DNA of 64,000 nucleotides from Ralstonia sp. 25mfcol4.1 (GCF_900104095.1 NZ_FNJO01000002.1:434001-498000); one strand, 5' to 3'. Shown: positions 47,357 through 56,113, counted from the first letter of the stretch. Notes: generated by a model from the letters alone, not told the origin. Translations and numbers: made by a program.

Positions 47357-48016
47357 TTAGATTTTATCTGATGCAATCCTAATGAATTCAGGGGCTTATT
47401 AATACCCGCCCACTACGAGAAAAAGACTACAGTCCTCGCTCTCGCGGCCACCTGTGGAAGGTCCCTCGTCGGGGTTCAGCAGATCGGCCTAGCGGCCTAC
47501 ATAACGTCCCCGTCGCGCCAATTGAGAGCGTTCCCGAAGCCTTAGATTTTATCTGATGCAATATCAATGAAATCAGAGGTTTAGCAATACCCTGCCATAT
47601 TGGGGAAAGTGCTAACCCCAATTCGCCACGCTCGGCTGTCGGGAAAGTGCTCCCAAGCCTGCATGTCCGCCACAGTGCCCCCACTGCGACACCCCTGACT
47701 GGGTCAGCAACGCGCAGGGGCTCCCGTTCCTTCCAAAGGGTACTCCCCGCCTAGCAGTCCTCAGGCGTCATTTCCTCGTTTCTCCCCACCTTTTAGCCCT
47801 ACCACTCGATTAGATGAGGCCCAAGCGCCACTTAGATTTTATCTAATGAAATGCCCGCCAAATCAAAGGGTTAGCAATGACCCTTCACTGCGGGGAAACG
47901 AGCGGCCCGCCAGCCAGCGCATGTAGCTTGGTTGGGCAAGCATCGCCCCAGAGTTCACGAGCGCCGGCCCTTACGAATCAAGCACTTATCAATGACCCCT
48001 CATATCAGAGAGAACC
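47357..48016. repeat. Dispersed 51-72 bp repeats in a gene-free stretch
   Basis: R1 starts at 47357, R2 at 47542, R3 at 47832, each 51-52 bp of core (TTAGATTTTATCTGATGC at the start, ending in AATACCC or AATGACCC), with weaker similarity for about 20 bp more. R4 (47976-48000) keeps only the 3' half and abuts the next gene. TTAGAT-TTT-ATCTAA is a perfect dyad in R3 and has one mismatch in R1 and R2. GC-rich non-repeated sequence separates them. No gene was recognised in 47305-48042. Confidence 0.75.
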
Positions 48017-48042
48017 ACACCCAAAATGTCAGGAATGAATAC

Positions 48043-48972
48043 ATGAAAACGGACAGACCCATCCCAAAACGGGGCGAGAAGAAAAAGGCATTCGACCAAG
48101 CTCATCAAGCCGGTCTTAAGACCATAGATTGGTACTGCAAGGCGCACGACTGGACGACACATCTTGTGGCTGGCGGTCGCGGCATATGCAAGGCATGTAA
48201 CGACAAACGCAATGGCCGCAGCAATGCTAAAGCGAAGGAGCAATACCACTCTGACGATGCTTACCGCGCGTCCAGGCGACGACAGATTGAAGAAGCCTTA
48301 GAGAAGCGTTTGGCAACCCCAGGGCAGCGCGAAGAGATGAACGCCCATGCACGGGAACACCGCGCAACCAAGCTTAAGTCCGATGAGCAATTCGCTGGAA
48401 GGGCGCGGGAGGCCAACGCTGCTGCGAACTGGCGCGAGACAACCGGCGGAGTAATGCACGGTTGGCACGACATTGAGCGCCCGGCTGTACAGCGCAGTTA
48501 CACAGGCGTGCGGCAGGGAATGGAAATCGACCATGGCGTTCCCAAACGGGCGCAAGACGGAGACGGTGTCCACGTGGCAACAGGCCTTCACTGTTTCGCA
48601 AACCTTGCTGCAATCGCTATGCCATTGAACCGATCGAAAGGCACCTATTTCTCACCCGAGAATTACCGTAGGCAGCGACCCGCCAACCGTGGCCCTGGAG
48701 GTGCTTTTGATCCTTGCCCGACTGAAGACGAATGGAAGCTTATTCGAGAATCCGAAGCACTTGGGACACCGCAAGATTTCTCGTTGGAGGTGCTGAGAGA
48801 CCGGTTGGACCAGGAGGCAAATGCGTATGAAACCCATTATCGCGAGGAATTGGAGCCTGCGTTATTGCAGCGATGGCCCAATGCGTTTCCAGCACAGGCG
48901 ACTTTCCAAACATCCCAGACATTCCCCGCTCAGCTGACCGTCAAAACTCCACTGCCCTTGGAGACGGAATGA
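48043..48972 (+). CDS. HNH-like endonuclease candidate, island-borne
   Basis: 309 residues from MKTDRPIPKRGEKKKAFD. Cys pairs in WYCKAHDW and GICKACNDKRNG form a probable zinc knuckle. Near 160-210 the segment GMEIDHGVPKRAQDGDG...GLHCFANLAAIAMPLNRSKG looks like an HNH core (DH, N, N/K). The in-frame start at 47932 would read through repeat R4, so the ATG at 48043 with GGAAT upstream is preferred. The 3' end overlaps the next gene by four bases. Confidence 0.6.
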   Translation: MKTDRPIPKRGEKKKAFDQAHQAGLKTIDWYCKAHDWTTHLVAGGRGICKACNDKRNGRSNAKAKEQYHSDDAYRASRRRQIEEALEKRLATPGQREEMNAHAREHRATKLKSDEQFAGRAREANAAANWRETTGGVMHGWHDIERPAVQRSYTGVRQGMEIDHGVPKRAQDGDGVHVATGLHCFANLAAIAMPLNRSKGTYFSPENYRRQRPANRGPGGAFDPCPTEDEWKLIRESEALGTPQDFSLEVLRDRLDQEANAYETHYREELEPALLQRWPNAFPAQATFQTSQTFPAQLTVKTPLPLETE

Positions 48973-49364
48973 CAGTATCGGAAGCCGAGCAACAGGTATG
49001 GCTAGCGGCAGCAGGATTAGCCAAACCCATCGACCACAAAAAAGGCCAAAGGGTAAGGACCGACCATCCCGAAAGGACCCTACCAAAGGGGAATGAGCCT
49101 CATCGCATTGCACAGCAACGTGGCAAGCCCATAGGCAGACCTCCAGGCGTCGCAAATGGATGGAACCGTAAAGACAGAGATATTGAAGCAGCCTTTGCCA
49201 AAGCAACAGCAAAGTGTGATGTCAATTTTTATTGGAGTTATGGTCGATGGCCCAGCTCTGATGAGTCATGGGACATATACATCGACACTATTCCCGTAAA
49301 GCTCTGGGAGGACTGGATAAGGATGAGGAAACGCCGTAGCAAGGTACAAGCAGGGAGATATTGA
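48969..49364 (+). CDS. Small basic hypothetical protein, island-borne
   Basis: 131 residues from the ATG at 48969, overlapping the upstream stop (ATGA) and so coupled. Strongly basic; KKGQRVRTDHPERTLPKGNEPHRIAQQRGKPIGRPPG then a W/D-rich end (WSYGRWPSSDESWDIYIDTI). The GRPPG stretch resembles an AT-hook. No known domain. Possibly a DNA-binding partner of the HNH-like protein. Confidence 0.6.
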   Translation: MTVSEAEQQVWLAAAGLAKPIDHKKGQRVRTDHPERTLPKGNEPHRIAQQRGKPIGRPPGVANGWNRKDRDIEAAFAKATAKCDVNFYWSYGRWPSSDESWDIYIDTIPVKLWEDWIRMRKRRSKVQAGRY

Positions 49365-49383
49365 TAGTGATTAATATTTCACA

Positions 49384-49489
49384 TTATGGATTATGTCCAT
49401 AACAGGACCCTTCCTCTTATTCAAACATACCCACCTGAGATCTTCATAGGTCTGTTAGGGGGTCACCAAACTACTGTGAATTCCACAGT
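49384..49489. promoter_or_regulatory. Two perfect dyads upstream of the 308-residue gene
   Basis: TTATGGA-TTATG-TCCATAA at 49384-49402 and ACTGTG-AATTC-CACAGT at 49473-49489, in a short AT-rich gap. Both are operator-sized inverted repeats. The second lies about 85 bp before the ATG. Confidence 0.55.
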
Positions 49490-49573
49490 GAATTAGGGGC
49501 GTGTCGCTTTCAGCCCTATCAATTGCCAACGCAATCATCATCTGCCGTTGGTCAGAAAACAAAACTTTCACAC

Positions 49574-50500
49574 ATGTACAACGAAAAACTAGCCGTGCTG
49601 GAGTCAGTCCGCACAGAAACCGAACGAGTTGCCAAGGAGCAAGTAGCTATCGCTGCCTCGCAGGGGGTCGAAGCGGTCGCCAAGGTCGTAGTCTTCCCTG
49701 TCAGTGAGTTCCCAAACTGGGCCACTACGCTAGCCAAGATCCTCTGCCAGAACCCCGAGCTTGCGAAGGAACCCAACCACAAGCTGAGCATTCTCATCGA
49801 AGAGCATGAAGGCAAGACTGGCTTCGATCCCAAGATCATGTCAAGGAAGCTCAGTGCGCAACAGCAGTCCTACGCTGCTGACATCCTTGGCCGTCATGGA
49901 TACGAGGCCGCTGGGTTGGTTACAGGCACCGATATCAAGCGAATCGTAAAGGGAGGAGATAGCTCATCCCAGCCGGAACCCACGAAATTCTTTGCTGATG
50001 GTGTCTCCATCGATGGGACCACCTACAAATACCGTCAGCGGAACACGACTCCCACGGGAACGCCTTGGAACGACCTCTGCATTCGCGTCGGTGGAGTTGA
50101 GGTTCCTCTGGTCACCTTGCTCAAGCTCAGAAACATCAGCATCGGAGAGTTCCAGCAATTGGACGATGAAGCAAAGCGGTTTGCCAGCACAGAGCAAACG
50201 GTAAAGAGACAAGAGCTTGACAGGGAGCCTCGCACTCCCCGTAGTATCGCCAACCTCGCCACGGTCGTTGAGAGGACTCAGAGACGGTCGATCAACCCCG
50301 ACGAGTACACCAGCAGCGAGCTAGCCGAGCTAGTACGGACATGGTTCTACAACGTAACGGTGAAGATGGGCGGCTACCCATGTCTCGCTGGATTTGTGGA
50401 CGAGCTGTCAAAGAACCCAGAAATGCGCGAGGTCCTCAGGCAATTCGCCACACGACCGCAGGAAGCAGCGGCGAACGACGATGGGGCAATAGCCGCCTAA
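49574..50500 (+). CDS. Hypothetical protein, island-borne
   Basis: 308 residues from MYNEKLAVLESVRTETERVAKEQ. Soluble, charged; the middle VPLVTLLKLRNISIGEFQQLDDEAKRFASTEQTVKRQELDRE is helical, and DGTTYKYRQRNTTPTG may be a beta hairpin. No family recognised. A TTG at 49523 is an alternative start but lacks a Shine-Dalgarno. Last gene before the right attachment site; two palindromes lie upstream. Confidence 0.6.
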   Translation: MYNEKLAVLESVRTETERVAKEQVAIAASQGVEAVAKVVVFPVSEFPNWATTLAKILCQNPELAKEPNHKLSILIEEHEGKTGFDPKIMSRKLSAQQQSYAADILGRHGYEAAGLVTGTDIKRIVKGGDSSSQPEPTKFFADGVSIDGTTYKYRQRNTTPTGTPWNDLCIRVGGVEVPLVTLLKLRNISIGEFQQLDDEAKRFASTEQTVKRQELDREPRTPRSIANLATVVERTQRRSINPDEYTSSELAELVRTWFYNVTVKMGGYPCLAGFVDELSKNPEMREVLRQFATRPQEAAANDDGAIAA

Positions 50501-50737
50501 GACCCTGTGGTACGTAAAACCACGTGCGGCATGCCTACCTGCAATCCATTACTCTCACAACAGCAAAGAGTACACCACCTGTCGCCAAGCGCCGTTGCAT
50601 CCCGTAAACTTGTCACTGGCGCGTTTGGCTACAGATGAATGTTGTCCAAGTTCTGTCCAAGCGCTGTCCAATTTGATCAACGAATTTGGTCGAGATCGAA
50701 CACTCCAATGCTCGTAAGCCTCTGATTTATAAGGAGT
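50501..50737. other. Right-end non-coding region of the island
   Basis: A small dyad GTGGT-ACGTAAA-ACCAC (50507-50523) after the last gene may be a terminator or operator. Three TGTCCAA repeats follow (50643-50671). No gene was seen. Confidence 0.5.
50643..50671. repeat. TGTCCAA direct repeats, right end (putative integrase arm sites)
   Basis: TGTCCAA at 50643-50649, 50654-50660 and 50665-50671, each 11 bp apart, the same spacing and orientation as the left-end pair. One helical turn of spacing fits cooperative protein binding. Confidence 0.6.
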
Positions 50738-50860
50738 GTGCAGGTGGCGCAACTCACCATCTACGACATGTGCAAGGCGGTGGACCGGGGCATGGTGATG
50801 GGCAATGTGAAGCTGCTGGAAAAGCATGGCGGGAAGTCGGGGGATTGGGTGGCGCCGTAA
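50738..50860 (+). pseudogene. moaC 3' fragment displaced by island insertion (contains attR)
   Basis: Translates as [18 protein letters not shown]... to the stop at 50858-50860, matching the last ~40 codons of moaC with a few synonymous changes and ending WVAP. It lacks the N-terminal three-quarters. The 24-bp core at 50831-50854 is identical to 40265-40288. Confidence 0.85.
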
Positions 50861-51071
50861 GTCGGGGTTGTAGCGCCCTGTCGCGCGCCCGTGCCGCCAC
50901 ATTCCCCTTCTTCGTCCCGCCCGTAATGAAGGTAACGCCACATTTCCGGATGCCCGGAAAGGTCCCTGCCGGCGGCAAATTGATATTCAATGCAAGACAT
51001 GGCGGCCGCCGCCAGTCGTCCGGGCGCCAGCTTCGGACGTTAAGCACAGGCAGGAACTCGAGGTACACATC

Positions 51072-51536
51072 ATGAACGGGCGCAAGCTCTGCCAGATCGT
51101 TCTGGCATTGGCCGCGATGGGCGCGGCGGGGTACAGCACGACATCTCTGGCCCATGGGTATTACCGTGGCGGGCACGGGCACGGACACGTGGGCGTAGGT
51201 GTCTACGTGGGGCCGGGCTGGGGATGGGGGCCGGGATGGGGCCCCGGCTGGTATCCGTATGGACCGTATTACGCACCGGGCTACTACCCTGGTTACTATC
51301 CGGCACCGGCCGTCGTGGCGGCGCCTCCGGCGGAACCGCCGCAATACATCGAACAGGGCAGCGACGGCAATCCCACCGTCACCGACGGGTCGTCGCCCAA
51401 CGCCTGGTGGTATCACTGCGCCCGGCCCGAAGGCTACTTTCCATACGTGAAGGAATGCCCCGGCGGCTGGCAGCGTGAGCAGCCCCATGCGCCGTCGTCC
51501 GCGGCCCCCGTCCCTGCTCCTGGAGCCTCCTCATGA
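51072..51536 (+). CDS. Secreted Gly/Trp/Tyr/Pro-rich protein
   Basis: 154 residues with a signal peptide (about 1-26, ends SLAHG), then a G/H/W/P/Y-rich stretch including GPGWGWGPGWGPGWYPYGPYYAPGYYPGYYP. Such YXWGXW-like low-complexity secreted proteins are common in Burkholderiaceae, function unknown. It starts after a 200-bp leader beyond the island and overlaps the next gene by 4 bp. Confidence 0.75.
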   Translation: MNGRKLCQIVLALAAMGAAGYSTTSLAHGYYRGGHGHGHVGVGVYVGPGWGWGPGWGPGWYPYGPYYAPGYYPGYYPAPAVVAAPPAEPPQYIEQGSDGNPTVTDGSSPNAWWYHCARPEGYFPYVKECPGGWQREQPHAPSSAAPVPAPGASS

Positions 51537-52057
51537 GATTGCGTTCGCTGAGTTTGCTGATGGCCGCGTCGCTGGGCCTGGGTGCCTGCGCGGTGATGCC
51601 GTCGGGCCCGAGCGTGATGGCGCTGCCGGGCACCAACAAGACGTTTGACCAGTTCCGTGGTGACGACTACAACTGCCGGCAGTTCGCTTTCGGGCAGGTG
51701 GGCGGCACCACGCCGCAGCAGAACGCCAACGCGGCGGCCGTGGGCAGCGCCGTGGTGGGCACCGCGCTGGGCGCGGCGGCGGGTGCGGCGTTTGGTGGCG
51801 GTCAGGGCGCCGCCGTGGGTGCCGGTGTCGGCCTGCTGACCGGCTCCGCAGTCGGGGCCGGCAACTCGTACAACGCCGGATACGGCTCGCAGCGCGCCTA
51901 TGACGCTGCCTATGTCCAGTGCATGTACGCCAGCGGCAATCGCGTGCCGGTCTATGGACAGATGGTGACGGCACAGCCGCCGGTGCGCGCCGCGATGCCG
52001 CCGTCCAACTACCAGCCGTACTATCCGCCCCCGCCTCCGCCGGGCTACGTACGCTGA
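51533..52057 (+). CDS. Glycine-zipper lipoprotein
   Basis: 174 residues. Lipobox LGAC in MRLRSLSLLMAASLGLGAC, then a glycine zipper (AVGSAVVGTALGAAAGAAFGGGQGAAVGAGVGLLTGSAVGAG), which commonly forms membrane-inserting helix hairpins, and a Pro/Tyr-rich tail. The ATG overlaps the upstream stop, so the pair is coupled. Likely envelope protein of unknown role. It ends 8 bp from the convergent PglL gene. Confidence 0.8.
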   Translation: MRLRSLSLLMAASLGLGACAVMPSGPSVMALPGTNKTFDQFRGDDYNCRQFAFGQVGGTTPQQNANAAAVGSAVVGTALGAAAGAAFGGGQGAAVGAGVGLLTGSAVGAGNSYNAGYGSQRAYDAAYVQCMYASGNRVPVYGQMVTAQPPVRAAMPPSNYQPYYPPPPPPGYVR

Positions 52058-52065
52058 TTCCTGCC

Positions 52066-53892
52066 TTAGTTGTCCTGTGTCCTGTCCTGCGTCGCCCGGT
52101 GCTGACCGCGCTGGGCGCGCAGGTGGACCCACGCGCAGAACTCGCGCGGCCGGCTATCGGCGCCCAGTGCATCGCAATCGCGTGACAGCACGCCAAACTG
52201 TGCCGCCTCATCCCCCTGATAGTAATAGCGCAGGCGCTCCATCCAGAGCCGTGCCCTGTCCTGCTCGCCAGTCAGCGCAAGCAGCCACGCACTGCGGCGG
52301 ATCAGGTTGGGCGTGGGCAGCAGGTGCAGCGCGTCGATATGGGCCGGCAGCAGGCCGGCCGCGCTATCGGGTGTGATGGTCGTGTGCTCGGCGACGTCGG
52401 ATGCCGCATGCTGACGGAACCAGAAACGGGGCATCGGCAAGGCGTCGCGATGCGCTTCACTCGCGTACTCGCGCGCCTCGACGCGCTTGTAGTCCTGCCA
52501 CAGGGTAACGAGCGCCACCGCCGACACCGCCACGAACGCCAGGCTCGCCAGCATAGCGCCGGCGCGCGGCCACGGGCGGCCAAGGCCCGACGGCTCCAGC
52601 CAAGCCAGCAGAAAGCAGAACGGCAGGAAGAAGTACAGATAGTGCAGCGGATACTCCAGCATCGAGTGCGCCACGAGCATGGCCAGCCAGATCAGGCCCG
52701 GCACCGCCATGCTTCGTTCGGTCGGCGTGCCACGCCAGACGCGGTCGCGGATCACGCGCCAGAACCAGGCCGCCAGCACGACCACGACTCCCACCGTGCC
52801 CACCGCCCCGGTCTTCGCCAGAAGATCGAGCATCGCATTGTGCGCATGCAGCGACATTTCTGCGACGACCTGCGCTTGCGATGCCACCTGGAACTGTGCC
52901 CAGCCGAATTCGCCGTAGCCGACGCCGAGCCACGGATGCGCATGAAACATCGCCAGCGCCTGTGACCACAGCGCGCCGCGATACGAGATCTGGTTGCCCG
53001 ATTGCAACTGCGACACGGTATCGAACAGCCGCCAGTCGAACGCCTGCCCCGCCATCTTGATGGCCGGCTGCAGTGCCACGATGCCCGCGACCAGCAGCAC
53101 CGCAGCGGCGACCAGACCGGGCGCCCGGTGCATCGGACTGGCTCCCCGCGGCGTACCGCGCGCCATGGCGGCCGCCAGCAGCGCGTAGACCACAGTCAGC
53201 CCGACATGTACCAGGCCGGTCCGCGATCCGGACAACACAATGCCGCTTTCCAGCAGCATCGTCGCCACGAGCCAAGACGGAAACTGCAGCCAGCTGCGCG
53301 TCGCCAGCCAGATGGCGGCGGCCAGCGCCAGCCCGTTGAGCGTCGCCTGATGATTCGGCTGATTCAGGTTGCCCCACAGCCGGCGATTGGTGTCATAGAA
53401 ATATTCCGAGACGAGCCCGAACGCCTGCTCCTCCAAATGGAAGACCTGTACCCACTGCGCCAGCGTGCCAAGCAGCCCGGCCACCAGAAAGGCGATCGCC
53501 AGCGCATCGACGATACTGGCCCGACGATCCACCGACGACGCCTGCCCCATGCGCCACGCGCCCACCATCACGGCCGTGCCCAGCCCCAGCACCAGTTGCG
53601 TGGTCAGGCGGCTGCCCGACACATCGGCCATGCCCGAGGCCGCCTGCAGCACCGTGGTCGCCATCAGCCACAGCGGGAATGCCGCAACCCACGGAAACGC
53701 CTTGCGTGGCCGGGAGCCCGACACATCGACGCGCACCAGGGCCAGCACGGCCACCAGGGCCACCCCGAGCAGCGCGGCGGTCCATTCGCCAAAGAACGTC
53801 GCCAGCGGCAGGGTATGCCGCGACACCAGAAACGGAAGGGTAAAGGCGACGACAATCGCCGTCGCGGGAAGCGTGGCTCGGTGCAGCGGCAT
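52066..53892 (-). CDS. pglL: PglL/TfpO-type O-oligosaccharyltransferase (Wzy_C)
   Basis: 608 residues and about twelve transmembrane helices. The Wzy_C core is recognisable: SRTGLVHVGLTVVYALLAAAM and the periplasmic loop with AMFHAHPWLGVGYGEFGWAQFQ...SLHAHNAMLDLLAKTGAVGTVGVVVVLAAWF, plus the soluble C-terminus typical of PglL. It transfers lipid-linked glycans to Ser/Thr of pilins; the three pilin genes immediately upstream on the same strand are the likely substrates. It could alternatively be an O-antigen ligase. Confidence 0.85.
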   Translation of the reverse strand: MPLHRATLPATAIVVAFTLPFLVSRHTLPLATFFGEWTAALLGVALVAVLALVRVDVSGSRPRKAFPWVAAFPLWLMATTVLQAASGMADVSGSRLTTQLVLGLGTAVMVGAWRMGQASSVDRRASIVDALAIAFLVAGLLGTLAQWVQVFHLEEQAFGLVSEYFYDTNRRLWGNLNQPNHQATLNGLALAAAIWLATRSWLQFPSWLVATMLLESGIVLSGSRTGLVHVGLTVVYALLAAAMARGTPRGASPMHRAPGLVAAAVLLVAGIVALQPAIKMAGQAFDWRLFDTVSQLQSGNQISYRGALWSQALAMFHAHPWLGVGYGEFGWAQFQVASQAQVVAEMSLHAHNAMLDLLAKTGAVGTVGVVVVLAAWFWRVIRDRVWRGTPTERSMAVPGLIWLAMLVAHSMLEYPLHYLYFFLPFCFLLAWLEPSGLGRPWPRAGAMLASLAFVAVSAVALVTLWQDYKRVEAREYASEAHRDALPMPRFWFRQHAASDVAEHTTITPDSAAGLLPAHIDALHLLPTPNLIRRSAWLLALTGEQDRARLWMERLRYYYQGDEAAQFGVLSRDCDALGADSRPREFCAWVHLRAQRGQHRATQDRTQDN

Positions 53893-53960
53893 GCGCGCAG
53901 GGGCTCAAGGGGGCAAAGGCGCCATGATAGCGTGCCCCCGGCCCCGTGGCGCCGCCTGGC

Positions 53961-54581
53961 TCACATGCCTTCGCATTCGGCGACTCTGTAGCGTGCATCC
54001 ACGTTCGTCTTGCAGACCCACACACGCCCCAGGGTCCGGCTTGTGTCCGCGTATTTTTCCCAGTCGCCGTTGGTCTCGAGTTCAATTTTCTTGGACTGCA
54101 AGACTTTTGCGACGCCATCCTGCTTGAAGGTGGTCTCGATCCGGCAAAACCCTCTTTCGTAAACCGCGTAGCTGCCGCGCGAGTATTCCCAGCCTGGCTG
54201 CTGCGGTCGGTCCGGATTTACCCACCGATGACCGCGCGCGGTCTCGCTTACGCGAATCGGCTGCACGTACCGCCCCGATGCTCCCGAGACTTCAGTGTCA
54301 AGAAGCCCCGTGACCATATCGCGTGCGCCCCCAAGTCTCGGATTGTGCACGCAGGATCCTGTCTCTTCGAACCTGGCGGCGACCTCGTTCTTTTCCGACG
54401 CCAGCAGTTGCAGTGCCTCGGCGAACTGCGCCCGGGCAACGTACACCTGGTACATTGGCATGGCCACAGCGGCGAGGACGCCGATGACCGCCATGACGAT
54501 CATCAGTTCGATCACGGTGAAGCCACAGCCCGGGTGCGGGCATGCACGACGGCACGGGGCGGCATCCGGGGCCGGCATCAT
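53961..54581 (-). CDS. Type IV pilin-like protein (third of three)
   Basis: 206 residues from an ATG that overlaps the previous gene's stop (ATGA). A long leader of 20 residues precedes the prepilin site [33 protein letters not shown]. The mature domain differs from its two neighbours and is longer, with Cys residues ([26 protein letters not shown]). Probably a minor pilin or pseudopilin-like subunit. Confidence 0.8.
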   Translation of the reverse strand: MMPAPDAAPCRRACPHPGCGFTVIELMIVMAVIGVLAAVAMPMYQVYVARAQFAEALQLLASEKNEVAARFEETGSCVHNPRLGGARDMVTGLLDTEVSGASGRYVQPIRVSETARGHRWVNPDRPQQPGWEYSRGSYAVYERGFCRIETTFKQDGVAKVLQSKKIELETNGDWEKYADTSRTLGRVWVCKTNVDARYRVAECEGM

Positions 54582-55063
54582 GCCTTTTTGCCCTGGCCGA
54601 CGCATGACTGCGGCAGGAAACGTTGTGCGATCTTGTCTGACTCGCACTTCCATTTGATCGAGCCTTTGTCGGCATTCTCCATCGTCAGCGTCAGGGCCTT
54701 GCCTTTCAGTTCCTTGGAGACTCCAGACTGCCGGAACGTCGCGATGACGGTGCAGTTGCCACTGTCATTGGCCGTCCCGCCAACATTCACGCGCTCCACG
54801 TACTTGCCATTGATATCAGCAGCAGCGGGAATGCCATTGGCCATCGCGGTTGCGTTGTTCGGGCAAGTCCCGGTTTGCGAGAACGTTTCCGTGACCGACG
54901 CCTTCTGTCCCGACGCCAGCGTCAGCCCCTCGGACACCTGCGCCCGTGCGATGTAGTCCTGGTACTGCGGAATGGCGATCGATGCCAGAATGCCGATGAT
55001 TGCGACCACGATCATCAGTTCGATGAGCGTGAAGCCGGCGTGGCGACCGTGTTGATAGTGCAT
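54578..55063 (-). CDS. pilA2: Type IV pilin (second of three)
   Basis: 161 residues. Short leader [47 protein letters not shown]. The C-terminal domain carries the disulfide pair (TCPNN...CTVIATF, and [16 protein letters not shown]). The start at 55063 has GGGGGTCA upstream. Paralogous to the next gene (about half identical by eye). Confidence 0.88.
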   Translation of the reverse strand: MHYQHGRHAGFTLIELMIVVAIIGILASIAIPQYQDYIARAQVSEGLTLASGQKASVTETFSQTGTCPNNATAMANGIPAAADINGKYVERVNVGGTANDSGNCTVIATFRQSGVSKELKGKALTLTMENADKGSIKWKCESDKIAQRFLPQSCVGQGKKA

Positions 55064-55326
55064 GTTGACCCCCTTCTGAAGAAGTTGTTGGAATGGCATT
55101 GCGCCGACAGCCGTCAGGGCAATCGGCACGGCAATCTTCAAGGGAGTGACGGCGCCTACGGATTGATACAGGGCAAGGCGGCAGGCAATGTCGCAATTGC
55201 AGGCAGGCGCGACAAAGACGTCACGTATCGCCACAGTCAGCCTTGTCCCGGAGGCGGCTCGGATCGCTCCGAGCCGCTTCCGGCGGTGGCACAGCTAGCC
55301 GCCGCGGGCGCGGTATGTCCAGACGC

Positions 55327-55863
55327 TCATTCCGCTGTCGACTTCGAGAGCTGCGTGCACGCTTGCGGCAGATACTTCTTGTCGGCCGACGATTCGCATT
55401 TCCACGTCACCGAGCCCTTGTCGGCGTTGCCCATGGTCAGGGTCACGTACTTGCCAGTCAGGCCTTTGGCGATACCGCTATCTTTGAAGTTCGCCGTGAT
55501 CGTGCAGCCGCCCGCTTCGGTCGCGGTGCCGCCGACCTGCACGCTGGCGATGTAACTACCGGAAATGGACGTTGAAGCAGGAATGCCACTGGCCGCGCCA
55601 CTGGTGTTGTTGGGACAACTGCCCGTGTTGGAAAACGCCTCGGTTACCGGCGCCTTCTGCCCCGATGCCAGATTGACCCCTTCGGAGAACTGCGAGCGCG
55701 CCACGTAGTCCTGATACTGCGGAACGGCGATAGCCGCGAGGATGCCGATGATGGCCACCACGATCATCAGTTCGATCAGCGTGAAGCCTCGTTGGAATGC
55801 GGGCGCGGCATGGCCGCTGGTGCGGTGCGAGCCGTGATGGATGGCGTGGATTGTGCGTTGCAT
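55327..55863 (-). CDS. pilA: Major type IV pilin PilA (first of three)
   Basis: 178 residues. The leader is unusually long, 26 residues ([10 protein letters not shown]...AFQRG), before [38 protein letters not shown]. The Glu at mature position 5 is present. The C-terminal disulfide region is CTITANF...[16 protein letters not shown]. An ATG closer to the cleavage site is absent in-frame, so the long leader seems real. Upstream of the PglL gene, fits glycosylated pilin. Confidence 0.87.
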   Translation of the reverse strand: MQRTIHAIHHGSHRTSGHAAPAFQRGFTLIELMIVVAIIGILAAIAVPQYQDYVARSQFSEGVNLASGQKAPVTEAFSNTGSCPNNTSGAASGIPASTSISGSYIASVQVGGTATEAGGCTITANFKDSGIAKGLTGKYVTLTMGNADKGSVTWKCESSADKKYLPQACTQLSKSTAE

Positions 55864-55998
55864 ATTGACCCTTTCGTTTTCGTCGTCGAGCCGACGTGTG
55901 GATTGGAAGTTCAGCCACGTGCCGCGTGCCCGAAGGCATGTGGCGCGTGACCGGGGTCATGATCGGAAGAACGCTGGGGAGGCTCCAATGACCTCGGA

Positions 55999-56024
55999 CA
56001 ATTCCCACAGAAATGTGGGAATTG
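55999..56024. promoter_or_regulatory. Perfect 11-bp inverted repeat upstream of pilA
   Basis: CAATTCCCACA (55999-56009), GAAA, TGTGGGAATTG (56014-56024). It lies about 135 bp upstream of the pilA start and about 60 bp from the terC terminator. Its role is probably an operator; a hairpin terminator is less likely as no T-run follows on the minus strand. Confidence 0.65.
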
Positions 56025-56077
56025 TTTGGAAATTCGCAGGAGTCCGTGGTGCGGACGCTGCAATTCGGGTGTTGTAA

Positions 56078-56113
56078 AAACAAAACGGGCGACCCGTAGT
56101 GGGTCGCCCGTTT
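56078..56113 (-). terminator. Intrinsic terminator of terC
   Basis: On the minus strand AAACGGGCGACCC-ACTAC-GGGTCGCCCGTTT followed by TGTTTTTAC. It lies about 40 bp past the terC stop. Confidence 0.9.

Larger units (their letters stand above)
40265..50854. mobile_element. Integrative genomic island in the 3' end of moaC
   Basis: About 10.6 kb bounded by a duplication of the moaC 3' end. A tyrosine integrase lies 137 bp from the left end, pointing inward. Cargo is of lower GC and codon use unlike the flanks: two unknown genes, HNH nuclease, three-gene nuclease operon, serine recombinase, repeat array, HNH-like gene and unknown protein. No conjugation, replication or phage structural genes were seen, so it is likely a non-self-transmissible integrative element. 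Confidence 0.85.

Noticed and set aside
47357..48016. CRISPR array
   Set aside because: Only three full repeats, 51 bp or more, irregular long spacers, and no cas genes.
47357..48016. Integron cassette array
   Set aside because: No integron integrase; repeats lack attC core sites, and the island integrase is of phage type.
47932..48042. N-terminal extension of the HNH-like protein
   Set aside because: It would translate the partial repeat R4; the ATG at 48043 has a better upstream context.
50686..51075. Open frame across the moaC fragment as a real gene
   Set aside because: It reads moaC residues in another frame; only the displaced moaC tail is supported.
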